Shown: positions 19,327-27,365 of the stretch, piece by piece
Numbering within the stretch: position 1 is the first letter of the stretch
Layout of the letters: each line of letters starts with the position of its first letter
Assembly (NCBI GenBank): GCA_002841495.1
Contig: PGZV01000003.1
Location: forward strand, 186,001 to 250,000
DNA length: 64,000 nucleotides
Direction: 5' to 3'
Origin: Firmicutes bacterium HGW-Firmicutes-2
GTDB lineage: Bacteria; Bacillota; Clostridia; Lachnospirales; Vallitaleaceae
Translations under genes and position numbers: made by a program
The notes under the pieces: model-generated
Told to the model about the DNA's origin: nothing
The model's input: the letters and a program-made list of their open reading frames with translations, nothing else
The model's database searches: none

Positions 19327-19336
19327 CTAGACGCTC

Positions 19337-20179
19337 CTATCTTAGATCTTTCATTGCTATGTGATCCATGTCTGTAAATGTCTTGTTCTCACCGACCATA
19401 CCCCATATGAAGCTGTAGGCTGATGTGCCGCAACCGGAGTGTATGGACCAACTGGGTGCTATGACAGCTTCTTCATTCCTAAGGACAATATGTCTGGTTT
19501 CTGACGGCTCTCCCATTAAATGAAAGACGACGCTGTCTTGTGGTAAATCAAAATAGAAGTAAACTTCCATACGTCTTTCATGGCTGTGACATGGCATGGT
19601 GTTCCACACGCTGCCTGGTGCCATTTTTGTAAGTCCCATGCTGAGTTGGCAGGTTTGCAATACTTCCGGGTGTAAGAATTGGAATATGGTTCTTTTATTG
19701 GCTGACTCTGCATCACCCATTGGCACTTGCTTGGCTTTTGTGATGTCAATGTGGACGGTCTCATAATGCATATGTGCTGGTGCACTCAAGGCATAATATT
19801 TACTGGGGTTGTTAACGTCATCACTTGCAAAAATAATCTCTTTGTTGCCTTTTCCTACATAGAGGCCATCTTGAGACTTCATGGTGTGTACGGTACCGTC
19901 TACTGTAATGGTACCCGGTCCACCGATATTAATAACACCCAGTTCTCTGCTTTCTAGGAAATAATTGACACCTAAGGTTTTCATGACATCCATGTTTTCA
20001 TCTAGTTTTTGGCTGTGCTCATCCGGACAAAATCCCATGGTGATGATTCTGTCAATATGACTATAGACACGTTGTATCTTTCCGGGAGTAAATAGTTCCT
20101 GAACTAAAAACTCTTCTCTAAGTCGATCTGTTGTATAATGCTTGGCATCTTTTGAATTTGAGGGTTCTCTTACAATCAT
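19337..20179 (-). CDS. kduI: 5-dehydro-4-deoxy-D-glucuronate isomerase
   Basis: A 280-residue cupin-type isomerase. It converts 5-keto-4-deoxyuronate, released from unsaturated uronides, to 2,5-diketo-3-deoxygluconate. Zinc ligands are visible in PCHSHERRMEVYFYF (HxH...E) and SIHSGCGTSAYSF (His). The sequence is full length and colinear with the family. SD AAGGAG lies 5 bp before the ATG. Transcription starts at a near-consensus promoter about 145 bp upstream, overlapped by LacI-type operators. It indicates growth on pectin, alginate-like or glycosaminoglycan-derived uronides. Confidence 0.95.
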   Translation of the reverse strand: MIVREPSNSKDAKHYTTDRLREEFLVQELFTPGKIQRVYSHIDRIITMGFCPDEHSQKLDENMDVMKTLGVNYFLESRELGVINIGGPGTITVDGTVHTMKSQDGLYVGKGNKEIIFASDDVNNPSKYYALSAPAHMHYETVHIDITKAKQVPMGDAESANKRTIFQFLHPEVLQTCQLSMGLTKMAPGSVWNTMPCHSHERRMEVYFYFDLPQDSVVFHLMGEPSETRHIVLRNEEAVIAPSWSIHSGCGTSAYSFIWGMVGENKTFTDMDHIAMKDLR

Positions 20180-20225
20180 CTTTTCTCCTTTTTTGTCTTT
20201 ATATGAGACTTAACTGTAGTTTTGA

Positions 20226-20237
20226 TAAATCGGTTTA
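20226..20237 (-). promoter_or_regulatory. LacI-type operator, site 1 (leader of kduI)
   Basis: TAAATCGGTTTA, a palindrome with one mismatch, lies in the kduI leader. The central CG step is typical of LacI-family operators. It differs at one base from the perfect site at 20302. Confidence 0.7.
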
Positions 20238-20301
20238 GTAAATGACTATAAATTTATTGCCAAACATAAAAATCAGCAATTTATATACACAAATAAATTG
20301 A

Positions 20302-20313
20302 TAAACCGGTTTA
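20302..20313 (-). promoter_or_regulatory. LacI-type operator, site 2 (at kduI transcription start)
   Basis: TAAACCGGTTTA is a perfect 12-bp palindrome. It begins about 8 bp after the -10 box, so a bound repressor would cover the transcription start. Confidence 0.8.
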
Positions 20314-20321
20314 TTAACTCT

Positions 20322-20350
20322 ATTATAAACCCTATAAATTATAACGTCAA
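20322..20350 (-). promoter_or_regulatory. kduID promoter
   Basis: On the minus strand TTGACG (20350-20345) is followed after exactly 17 bp by TATAAT (20327-20322). This is a near-consensus sigma-A promoter, consistent with control by repression. Confidence 0.8.
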
Positions 20351-20389
20351 CATTATTTAACAATTTTCTTAGCATTTGCGACTTTACAG

Positions 20390-20403
20390 TTAAATCGATT
20401 AAT
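20390..20403 (-). promoter_or_regulatory. LacI-type operator, site 3 (upstream of the kdu promoter)
   Basis: TTAAATCGATTAAT is a palindrome around CG, placed about 90 bp upstream of site 2 and just after the lacI stop codon. With sites 1 and 2 it could support DNA looping. Confidence 0.55.
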
Positions 20404-20415
20404 AAATCTTAAAAG

Positions 20416-21429
20416 TCATTCATTTTTAAACCCACATGATTCTCTAACAATGAGTTCGCAAGGAAAAACATGTTGAACATATTTGTCAATCTTCTTCTCT
20501 TCAATACGACGAATCAACAGTTCAGCAGCTTTCATACCCATTTCATAGGTGTGCTGTCCAACAACCGTTAGTGGGGATTCCAACAAATTTGCGGCAGGAA
20601 AATCATCCACACCAATCACCGCAACATCTTCAGGAATCTTTATTTTTTTCCTCTTGAGACAAGTCAATACTTCCAATGTCGCTAAATCATTGATACAAAA
20701 AATAGCCGTAGGCGGATCATCGATTCTGAATAAATCGTCTATTTTTGAATCGATATTATCTTCAGATACATATACAATTAACTTCTCATCTTTATCGATT
20801 CCATTTTTCTCTAATGCATCGTCATAGCCTTTGATTCTTGAAACCCTTGAACTGTTAAGATGCTCATCCGGAATTACCACTAAAATCCTTTTATGACCCA
20901 TCTTAATCAAATGCGAAATGGCTTCAAAAGCACCTGCTCTGTGATCTGAACAAACCAAATCGATTTCCATATCCTCAAATATACGGTCCAACAACACAAG
21001 AGGTAGTTCTCTTATAATCTCTTCTTTGAGGAGCTCATTATTTTGACCTGTACTAGAAATAATAATGCCATCCACTTGTTTCATTTGAAGCATCTGAATA
21101 TACGCATGTTCTTTTTCAGGATTGTCATCACTGTTACAAATGATGACGCTATAGCCATGTTTTTGGCAATAATCTTCTACACCACGGCTAACTGCGGTTG
21201 AGAATGAATAGTTAATATTAGGGACTATAATGCCAACCGTATTGGTCTTCTTTAGTTTCAAACTTCTTGCTACTGAGTTGGGCTTAAAACCTAATTCTTG
21301 GATGACATCCGAGATGCGCTGACGCGTATCTTTAGACATAAACTCATATCTTTTATTCAAATATTGGGATACTGTGCTTTTTGAAACACCGGCTTTATTT
21401 GCCACGTCTATCATTCTTATTTTTTCCAT
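20416..21429 (-). CDS. LacI-family transcriptional regulator of the kdu genes
   Basis: A 337-residue repressor. Residues 1-55 hold the LacI helix-turn-helix (MIDVANKAGVSKSTVSQYLN) and hinge helix (NSVARSLKL). The rest is a periplasmic-binding-protein-like effector domain (TNTVGIIVPNINY, CNDLATLEVL). It sits directly upstream of kduI, and three operator-like palindromes lie between the genes. It is therefore probably the kdu repressor, relieved by a uronate catabolite. It may be expressed from its own promoter; no equally clear operator was found upstream of it. Confidence 0.9.
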   Translation of the reverse strand: MEKIRMIDVANKAGVSKSTVSQYLNKRYEFMSKDTRQRISDVIQELGFKPNSVARSLKLKKTNTVGIIVPNINYSFSTAVSRGVEDYCQKHGYSVIICNSDDNPEKEHAYIQMLQMKQVDGIIISSTGQNNELLKEEIIRELPLVLLDRIFEDMEIDLVCSDHRAGAFEAISHLIKMGHKRILVVIPDEHLNSSRVSRIKGYDDALEKNGIDKDEKLIVYVSEDNIDSKIDDLFRIDDPPTAIFCINDLATLEVLTCLKRKKIKIPEDVAVIGVDDFPAANLLESPLTVVGQHTYEMGMKAAELLIRRIEEKKIDKYVQHVFPCELIVRESCGFKNE

Positions 21430-21529
21430 AAAAGCCCTTTCTTTAAAGCTATTTATACGTTGATCAGAAGCTCGTATTTAAATAGACACTTGAATGTTTG
21501 ATATTTAACATCTTACCATAATTTTGTAT

Positions 21530-21607
21530 TTATTCATATCTAAGGGCTTCAATAGGATCAACTTTTACCGCATTATTTGCCGAGTTAATATCCATAAAAT
21601 TTGCCAA
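21530..21607 (-). pseudogene. Relic of the 3' end of an FtsX/MacB-type ABC permease
   Basis: The minus strand reads LANFMDINSANNAVKVDPIE followed by ALRYE and a stop at 21530-21532. The ending DPIEALRYE is the conserved C-terminus of FtsX-like/MacB permeases. A TGA stop precedes this frame immediately, so only about 26 codons survive and no transporter remains. It lies in the gap between the lacI gene and the PAS-GGDEF gene; the rest of that 390-bp gap shows nothing I recognise. Confidence 0.6.
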
Positions 21608-21818
21608 TCATTAGCTAATGTTCATTAATTGACATATTGATAGATATTGTACAGTTTGATCTGGTTTAATCATTAAAGTGTTTTGACATTGTTCTTTTAT
21701 ATTCTGACTAAGATTTTAATGCAAAAAGATAACGTCTTTAAGTCTTTAAGTTGACCTAAAAACGTTACCTCTAACTTTTGATACCGGTATTTTAATATTG
21801 TCTATTTGATAGTGCATT

Positions 21819-22751
21819 TTAAATTTTACTTAGTTCATGTTTCCTTTTTGTCAGTATATGCCTACAGCTCTCGGCTTTTTTAAAAATATACATCTGCTCA
21901 TCTGCATCACGAATGAATGCATCTACTGTTTTATGCTTATTCTGGTCAAAGCTAACAATACCATAACTGAAATGAAGAATGTCATTTTTTTGATTTCCGA
22001 AAATGACTGGGTTGCTTATTAGGTTATGTGTGCTTTCTTTTATAACTTTTTCAGATTGGTTTAGTATCACGCATAAAAACTCATCACCACCCAAGCGTAT
22101 CAAATATGTTGATTTTGGCATATATTTATTGAGTTTTTTACTAAATTCTTGTAAAGTTTGGTCTCCAATAAAATGTCCATACGTGTCATTAACGTATTTG
22201 AATTTATCAATGTCAATATAAATAATTCTCACAGATTCAAATGTTTCAACATCTTTTTCCAGTTTTAGCAAGCCACTTCTTCGGTTATATGCATGTGTGA
22301 GTCCATCATAATCCGCCAAGTATTTAAGACTTTCTATATTGGCTTTCTCTTGTGTAATATCTCTAAGTAAGCCCACTAGATGCTTGTCATTTGTACTTGG
22401 ATGATAGCTTAACGTTCCTGAATATTGTAGCCACACAAGACTACCATCCTTTTTATAAACCCTTGATTGTAAATCAAACCGATCGATTTCACCCTCTATA
22501 ATACGTTTGACTTCCCTGATATTTTTCTTATAGTCGTCAGGATGAAACAGAGCACTTATTTTTTCTATGGTATTATACTCCTTAGGTTGTAGCCCTAGAC
22601 TTTTTCCAATTACCACGCTCTGCATTGCTTCACCAGTGTCAAGGTTAATGTCATAATAATCAAAGCCCGATTCCGCAATCGCTCTTCTATACTTACTAAT
22701 TTCATAAGATAATGCATCGATTTTCAGCTTGTAATATTCATCAGAATTCAC
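21819..22751 (-). CDS. PAS-GGDEF diguanylate cyclase under a LytTR-type promoter
   Basis: A cytoplasmic protein of about 310 residues. A PAS fold-3 domain spans about 25-135 (ALFHPDDYKK, YKKDGSLVWLQYSG, GLLRDITQEK), followed by GGDEF (IDIDKFKYVNDTYGH, RLGGDEFL). The GGDEF signature is intact, so it should make c-di-GMP. The position of the inhibitory RxxD site reads PKST, so product inhibition is probably absent. I prefer GTG 22751, which has GAAGGAG 9 bp upstream, to the TTG at 22772. A GGGGTAATTG direct repeat and a -10 box lie upstream, matching those before the AgrC-like kinase gene. Confidence 0.88.
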   Translation of the reverse strand: MNSDEYYKLKIDALSYEISKYRRAIAESGFDYYDINLDTGEAMQSVVIGKSLGLQPKEYNTIEKISALFHPDDYKKNIREVKRIIEGEIDRFDLQSRVYKKDGSLVWLQYSGTLSYHPSTNDKHLVGLLRDITQEKANIESLKYLADYDGLTHAYNRRSGLLKLEKDVETFESVRIIYIDIDKFKYVNDTYGHFIGDQTLQEFSKKLNKYMPKSTYLIRLGGDEFLCVILNQSEKVIKESTHNLISNPVIFGNQKNDILHFSYGIVSFDQNKHKTVDAFIRDADEQMYIFKKAESCRHILTKRKHELSKI

Positions 22752-22868
22752 TATAATTGGCTCCTTCAACAATAAATATCGCGTTGTGGCAACTTGACAG
22801 GTTATTTAACTTATAAATTCAAACTTCTCGATATTGTCTTCTTTATTCAAATATGCTCTTCACTATAT

Positions 22869-22933
22869 ATTGTAATACAAAAAAATGGAGAAAACCGTTT
22901 TTGGGGTAATTGCCATGGTTTTAGGGGTAATTG
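22869..22933 (-). promoter_or_regulatory. LytTR-type direct repeats and promoter of the PAS-GGDEF gene
   Basis: GGGGTAATTG occurs at 22903-22912 and 22924-22933, a period of 21 bp. LytTR regulators such as AgrA bind 9-bp direct repeats with 12-bp spacers, which also gives 21 bp. Exactly 28 bp beyond the inner repeat lies TACAAT (22874-22869) as -10; the -35 region is poor, as expected of an activated promoter. The arrangement is the same as at 24337-24401. Confidence 0.8.
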
Positions 22934-22943
22934 CATATTTTTT

Positions 22944-22979
22944 AAAAAAGCAGCTGTCAAAAATGATCGACAGCTGCTT
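22944..22979 (-). terminator. Terminator after the AgrC-like kinase gene
   Basis: AAGCAGCTGTC (22948-22958) pairs with GACAGCTGCTT (22969-22979), followed on the minus strand by a T-run (22949-22944). It ends 10 bp before the LytTR repeats of the next gene. Confidence 0.88.
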
Positions 22980-23000
22980 AGATCTTATTTATAGATGATT

Positions 23001-24305
23001 TCATTTTCCATTAAGTACAATTTGTGTGATGAATTTACCGTCTAATACTGAGAAGCCCGCCGTACCGTCGTAACGTTCTGCAGTGTAAAGGATGCTTTTT
23101 GTACCTGTTCCACCGCCCTGTTTTTGAGTTACCGGTAGTTCGCCATCAAAGATGATACCTTTTTTACATGTATTTTCCACTTGTATACGCAAGCGGTTAT
23201 CAATAAATTTGACGGTTACGATGATTTCTCTATCGACATCCTTAGGTAGCCTTTGGCAACCTTCTAGCGCATTCTCTAAAGCATTTCCAAGAACACAAGT
23301 AAGGTCGACGTTATCGATCCCAATGTCTTTGGGCACGGTTACACGAAACGTCGTCTTAATCCCTTCCTTCTCTGCTTTACGAACGTATACATTAAATATG
23401 CTGTTGGCAATTGGGTTTGAACAAAAAGCGTTGGTATAGTGTTCATCTATTGCTGCATCAAAACTTTTCATATATGTTTTTAGTTGATGCGTCTCATCGT
23501 TTTTCAACATCTCAATAATAACTGCATTATGATGATGCATATCATGACGTTGCTGAAATACCAGAGCTGCTGTTATCTTCTGACGATCAAGTTCTGATTC
23601 CCACAACTTTTCTTGTTGTGCCATAAGAAGTTGTCGCTTTTCAAGTGCATATTTTTCAACAATGGTATTGGCTTGATTATAGAAGAGGTAATACACCGCC
23701 AGAAAAAACATGTAGGCTGTGCTAATAATGAATCTATACCAATTATCTTGGCCCCAATACCAATAGGGTTCCGGATAGTATAGCACAATAATTTGCATAA
23801 ATAAAAACATCAGTGGTACAAGCGTAGCAGCTCGCCATTCCCGATCAAGCGCCTCCACCAGCCTTCTAAAACGTGGTCGCACGTATGTATACAGCAGTGG
23901 TAGAATAACAATATATATGACCAATCGAATGATAATCCGTTGTATAACAAAAGCTGTCCCAACCGCATGTATTGCCAAAGTATCACTCATATAGCTAATC
24001 GACACATAAATATTAACAAAAGTTAAAAAGCTGAAAAGTGACACAAAAAAATCATCATCCGAGCATATCAAAAACCATGAAAGTTGGATGACTAAAATAA
24101 TCAGAATGGCATATCGATTTACAGAATCAATGCCTTGTGTATATAATTGATAACTTAAGAGACTTATCCCACAAATCATAACAAATAGCCCTGCTATAAT
24201 CCTCTTTTTCAGAGGTTCCCGAAAACGCATAACAGCAGATGACATGAGCGTAAAACCGATGACTGATTGCAAAAATGAGAAAAACACGGATATATTGTAT
24301 AACAT
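23001..24305 (-). CDS. AgrC/VirS-like sensor histidine kinase (HPK10, GHKL ATPase)
   Basis: A 434-residue kinase. Six or seven TM helices fill residues 1-210 with no large extracellular loop, as in peptide-sensing AgrC-type kinases. A coiled linker leads to the phosphorylation region QRHDMHHHN (His254 by homology to RHDxxNH), the N-box LGNALENALEGCQ and the G-box GGGTGTKS. Its partner is the LytTR regulator at 24409-25140, 103 bp upstream. Between the two genes lies a LytTR-type direct repeat with its own promoter, suggesting autoactivation. No agrD-like peptide gene or AgrB was found, so the ligand is unknown. Confidence 0.9.
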   Translation of the reverse strand: MLYNISVFFSFLQSVIGFTLMSSAVMRFREPLKKRIIAGLFVMICGISLLSYQLYTQGIDSVNRYAILIILVIQLSWFLICSDDDFFVSLFSFLTFVNIYVSISYMSDTLAIHAVGTAFVIQRIIIRLVIYIVILPLLYTYVRPRFRRLVEALDREWRAATLVPLMFLFMQIIVLYYPEPYWYWGQDNWYRFIISTAYMFFLAVYYLFYNQANTIVEKYALEKRQLLMAQQEKLWESELDRQKITAALVFQQRHDMHHHNAVIIEMLKNDETHQLKTYMKSFDAAIDEHYTNAFCSNPIANSIFNVYVRKAEKEGIKTTFRVTVPKDIGIDNVDLTCVLGNALENALEGCQRLPKDVDREIIVTVKFIDNRLRIQVENTCKKGIIFDGELPVTQKQGGGTGTKSILYTAERYDGTAGFSVLDGKFITQIVLNGK

Positions 24306-24336
24306 TTATGGACTCCTTGTATAACTTTATTCCATT

Positions 24337-24401
24337 ATCCTAGCACAAAACTGCTTGAAATAACTTTTTTGGGGTAATTGACATCATTTTAGGGGTAATT
24401 G
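24337..24401 (-). promoter_or_regulatory. LytTR-type direct repeats and promoter of the AgrC-like kinase gene
   Basis: GGGGTAATTG lies at 24371-24380 and 24392-24401, with 21-bp period. Counting from the inner repeat, 28 bp separate it from TAGGAT (24342-24337), a plausible -10. Flanking bases (TTTTTGGGG and TTTTAGGGG) match those of the copy at 22903-22933. The site lies between the regulator stop and the kinase start. Confidence 0.8.
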
Positions 24402-24408
24402 ACATGTT

Positions 24409-25140
24409 CTATTCCTCAGTGAACATTTGAAAACGTAAAAATGCCTCCTTGAGTTTTTGATAAGCACGGTAAGGATATGTTACATGTTCACCAGTATCAA
24501 AAGTTATGGTGTCTTTAGATATCTGGCGAATGTATTTGAGATTTAGGTTTATGGAAGCACCGCACCTAATGAAAAATTTATTCTGTGAAAGTAACTCAAA
24601 AAGTTCCGTTGCAGTCATGCGCACCTCCATCTTCTTTCCTTGGATGGTGTGAACAATCTGGTAGTTATTTCGCCCTGTTTCCGTAAATACAACATCTCGT
24701 ATAGCAAGGCGTGTCATACCCTCTAATGTCTTAATGTTAACAACAACGCGCCGATCTTTATTTGCACGTTCCATAACTCTATCAAGTGCACTAAAAATAG
24801 CCACCTCAGTATAGGGCTTAACAAGATACTGTGTAGCTTCTACTTCAAAAGCTTCAATAGCATGATCTCTTGAGGTGGTAATAAATATAAATTCCCCTTG
24901 ATCACCTAGCTGCCGTAATTCTCTTGCCACATCAGTGCCAAGCATTCCGTCCATGTAGATATCCAGGACCAGTATGTCAAACCCTCCGTTCTTTGATACA
25001 TAAGATAGCAGTTCTAAGGGGGCAGAAAAGGTATATATTGTTAGTTCATATTGAGAATGCTCTTGAATGTACTTTGTTATATAACTATGGGTGCGCTCAA
25101 GTTCTTGTAATTCATCGTCGCAGATAGCTAGTCTTATCAT
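24409..25140 (-). CDS. LytTR-family response regulator (AgrA/VirR type)
   Basis: A 243-residue regulator. The receiver domain (1-125) has the acidic pair DD at 8-9, phospho-acceptor Asp60 (LVLDIYMDG) and Lys107-like LVKPY. The LytTR DNA-binding domain (140-240) shows FTETGRNNYQIVHT, FFIRCGASINLNLKYIRQI and YPYRAYQKLKEAF. It is predicted to bind the two GGGGTAATTG direct-repeat sites at 22903-22933 and 24371-24401, activating its own kinase gene and a diguanylate cyclase gene. SD AAAGGTGG precedes the ATG. It closes a run of genes that starts with the serine hydrolase at 27341. Confidence 0.92.
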   Translation of the reverse strand: MIRLAICDDELQELERTHSYITKYIQEHSQYELTIYTFSAPLELLSYVSKNGGFDILVLDIYMDGMLGTDVARELRQLGDQGEFIFITTSRDHAIEAFEVEATQYLVKPYTEVAIFSALDRVMERANKDRRVVVNIKTLEGMTRLAIRDVVFTETGRNNYQIVHTIQGKKMEVRMTATELFELLSQNKFFIRCGASINLNLKYIRQISKDTITFDTGEHVTYPYRAYQKLKEAFLRFQMFTEE

Positions 25141-25150
25141 ATGTCCACCT

Positions 25151-25588
25151 TTATTTTGATACTTTTTCTTTCAATTTCCCTTTATATATCTTCAGCTTAC
25201 TTTGAGCTCTTAGAAACAGGATGTAATCTCCCAAATTTGCCACGAAAACAATAACCAGAACAATTCCTAGGATTGGTAAAAATTCACTTATATTGTTCAA
25301 CTCGCTTCTTATCGTAGCTAATGCAAATAGCATTATACAAGTCGTGACGATTAAGGCAATCATGTTATTAATCAAAAAGTAATTAAGAGGTTTTGCCAAG
25401 CTAATCGGGATTTTAGATGTTATCCATTCTGTAACAAAACCGATACTTAATCCCATCATTCCGCTGCTTAGGACTAACAGGATTCTATCAGATCCTGTTA
25501 GTTCGATATCATTAAACTGCAGGACGATGCCGATAAAGATACCTAAAAAAAATGATTTTATAATATTTTGAATGTGAATTTTCTCCAT
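25151..25588 (-). CDS. DUF3021 membrane protein paired with LytTR
   Basis: A membrane protein of about 145 residues with four predicted TM helices (near 11-26, 38-55, 72-94 and 103-124) and a basic cytoplasmic tail KLKIYKGKLKEKVSK. It matches the DUF3021 family, whose genes usually follow a small LytTR regulator. In such LytTR regulatory systems the membrane protein restrains the regulator. I choose the second ATG (25588), since AGGAGG is 6 bp before it and only 3 bp before the first. It ends 10 bp before the AgrA-like gene, so two different LytTR systems share one transcript. Confidence 0.85.
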   Translation of the reverse strand: MEKIHIQNIIKSFFLGIFIGIVLQFNDIELTGSDRILLVLSSGMMGLSIGFVTEWITSKIPISLAKPLNYFLINNMIALIVTTCIMLFALATIRSELNNISEFLPILGIVLVIVFVANLGDYILFLRAQSKLKIYKGKLKEKVSK

Positions 25589-25598
25589 CATGGCCCTC

Positions 25599-26135
25599 CT
25601 ACATTTTTAGTGTACTTCTAAGTCTTTTTGAATACATTTTTGACACTTCCAACTCAAGACCACTAACCATCCTAAGAATATATCTTGAATTGAACCACGG
25701 AATAATCTCTTTCACATGCATAAGATTAATCAACTGGGACTTATTTGCTCGAACAAATCCTCTCTCTATCCATAATGTTTCATAATACTGCAAAGTCTCT
25801 TTCATACTATATGTATGTGAGAGTGTATGTGCAACAATACAGTCAGAATTTGTTTCCAGGTATAGAATATCCTTCGGTTCAATTACAATGTATTTATTAT
25901 CGCTAAAGCCTGTCACAGTGTCTTTATGTATATTTTTCTGAATCCCTGAGACCAACAACTTCACCACATCCATATAATCAATGGCATCAAAAACAACACA
26001 GAGCTTATCGCTTGGTACCTCATGACCTCTTTCAACCAATATCAACTCATATTCTATATTATAATCAAGCTGATACTTGGATAGCTCGACTTTTAGTTTT
26101 TCACTGACTTTGCTAGAACACACCAATTGAATCAT
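25599..26135 (-). CDS. Stand-alone LytTR DNA-binding regulator
   Basis: A 178-residue protein without a receiver domain. Residues 1-75 are an uncharacterised alpha/beta region. The LytTR domain spans about 80-178 (FSDNKYIVIEPKDILYLETN, GFVRANKSQLINLMHVKEI, LEVSKMYSKRLRSTL). This layout, with a DUF3021 gene immediately downstream, is the usual LytTR regulatory system, in which activity is controlled by the membrane partner rather than by phosphorylation. SD GGAG lies 5 bp before the ATG. Its targets are not evident; the inverted repeat upstream of the operon at 27366-27423 is not of LytTR type. Confidence 0.88.
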   Translation of the reverse strand: MIQLVCSSKVSEKLKVELSKYQLDYNIEYELILVERGHEVPSDKLCVVFDAIDYMDVVKLLVSGIQKNIHKDTVTGFSDNKYIVIEPKDILYLETNSDCIVAHTLSHTYSMKETLQYYETLWIERGFVRANKSQLINLMHVKEIIPWFNSRYILRMVSGLELEVSKMYSKRLRSTLKM

Positions 26136-26159
26136 TATTTCTCCTAAAATAGCAGTCTC

Positions 26160-27341
26160 TTATTCGATTATCATTCTGTCATAAATCATTCTGATTTTGA
26201 TGAGTTCCTCAATACTTTTTTCCATAAACTCAAGGGAGCCGTAATTGGCAATGAAGTAAGTGTCATTATTTTGATCATAAAACATATAGACACCTGTAGA
26301 CCCCATCCCACCATACACTTCCGACATTGAACCTAACAAAAAGGATAACTCACTAAAATCAAAAAGCATCATGCCCATTCCGTAATAAATACCCTTATCA
26401 TATTTCTCATTAAAGTCCTTCATCTGATTATACACTTCGTCTGACAAAAAATCGCCGCTTTCCATAGCCATCATAAATGTCAATAAGTCATCCATAGTTG
26501 TTACAATACCACCACCGGACCAATCCAGCGACAATGCATTTTTATTTTTATAATCAACGCCATCAATATAAATTCCAAGTATATCCGTCTGTACATCCTG
26601 ATAAAACATTAGATAACTATCATCCATACCCAAAGGTTCAAATATTCTTACTTCGAGAATCTCAGAATACGTCATTTGCTCAATCTCTTCAAGAATAAGA
26701 CCCAATAAAATATATCCAGTATCCGAATAATGAAATTGCTCACCCGGTATGCCTACAGGTTTTTGATAGTCTCTTGTGAAAGCAATCAAGTCTTGTGGCG
26801 TAAACACATGATCCGGATTCTCTTTAATGAATTCAAACATTGTTTTACCGTTTGCAACAGGGTCTAGAAAGAAATCTCCAACGCCCGATGTATGGCGAAG
26901 CAACTGCTCAATCGTCACTTGATTACGATAATCTTTGCCATCAATAACAAAAAGCCCTTCAAGACTTTCATCACCAAGCCAATGACTAATCTTATCATCA
27001 AAGCGGATTTTTCCCTCTTCGACTAATAAACCAAATACTGTGGCGCACATCGTTTTACCAACACTTGCAGAATGAAATTGACTATTTTTATAAACAGGTT
27101 GTTCTGAAAACATATCCATCGTACCAACAGCAAACTGACCTAAGTAATCCGTTTCATTTGAGTATATTGTTAGTAAGATACTGGATAATGAATCGTTTTT
27201 ATCCAGTACCTTTCTCAGATGCTTATTAATTTCATCATGAGTGACCTCTCTTGATATCGGCCTATTCAGATAAACTATAACGCTAAAGCTAATCATTATC
27301 AAACTTATAATGCCTAATAATATTTTATATCGTAATTTCAT
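26160..27341 (-). CDS. Membrane-anchored serine hydrolase (class C beta-lactamase-like)
   Basis: A 393-residue protein. One TM helix (about 5-25) anchors an extracytoplasmic PF00144 domain. The SxxK motif is SVGK (near 96-99). The YxN motif is altered to YSD (YSDTGYILLG), and the third motif reads GGMGSTG, with no clear HTG. Such proteins are carboxypeptidases, esterases or peptidases; the altered motifs argue against true beta-lactamase activity. It starts an apparent operon with the LytTR, DUF3021 and AgrA-like genes (gaps of 24, 10 and 10 bp). It could act on a wall fragment or signal sensed by these systems; that is inference only. Confidence 0.85.
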   Translation of the reverse strand: MKLRYKILLGIISLIMISFSVIVYLNRPISREVTHDEINKHLRKVLDKNDSLSSILLTIYSNETDYLGQFAVGTMDMFSEQPVYKNSQFHSASVGKTMCATVFGLLVEEGKIRFDDKISHWLGDESLEGLFVIDGKDYRNQVTIEQLLRHTSGVGDFFLDPVANGKTMFEFIKENPDHVFTPQDLIAFTRDYQKPVGIPGEQFHYSDTGYILLGLILEEIEQMTYSEILEVRIFEPLGMDDSYLMFYQDVQTDILGIYIDGVDYKNKNALSLDWSGGGIVTTMDDLLTFMMAMESGDFLSDEVYNQMKDFNEKYDKGIYYGMGMMLFDFSELSFLLGSMSEVYGGMGSTGVYMFYDQNNDTYFIANYGSLEFMEKSIEELIKIRMIYDRMIIE

Positions 27342-27365
27342 TTTTGACCACCTTCCTAATTCTTA

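Noticed and set aside
22903-22933. Reading the GGGGTAATTG repeats as part of the kinase terminator
   Set aside because: The terminator stem (22948-22979) is complete without them. The same repeat pair recurs at 24371-24401, where no terminator exists.
26160-27341. A true class C beta-lactamase linked to the BlaI/BlaR1 system
   Set aside because: It has YSD instead of YxN and no clear KTG/HTG. It lies 35 kb from blaI and lacks the GTCTAA operator.
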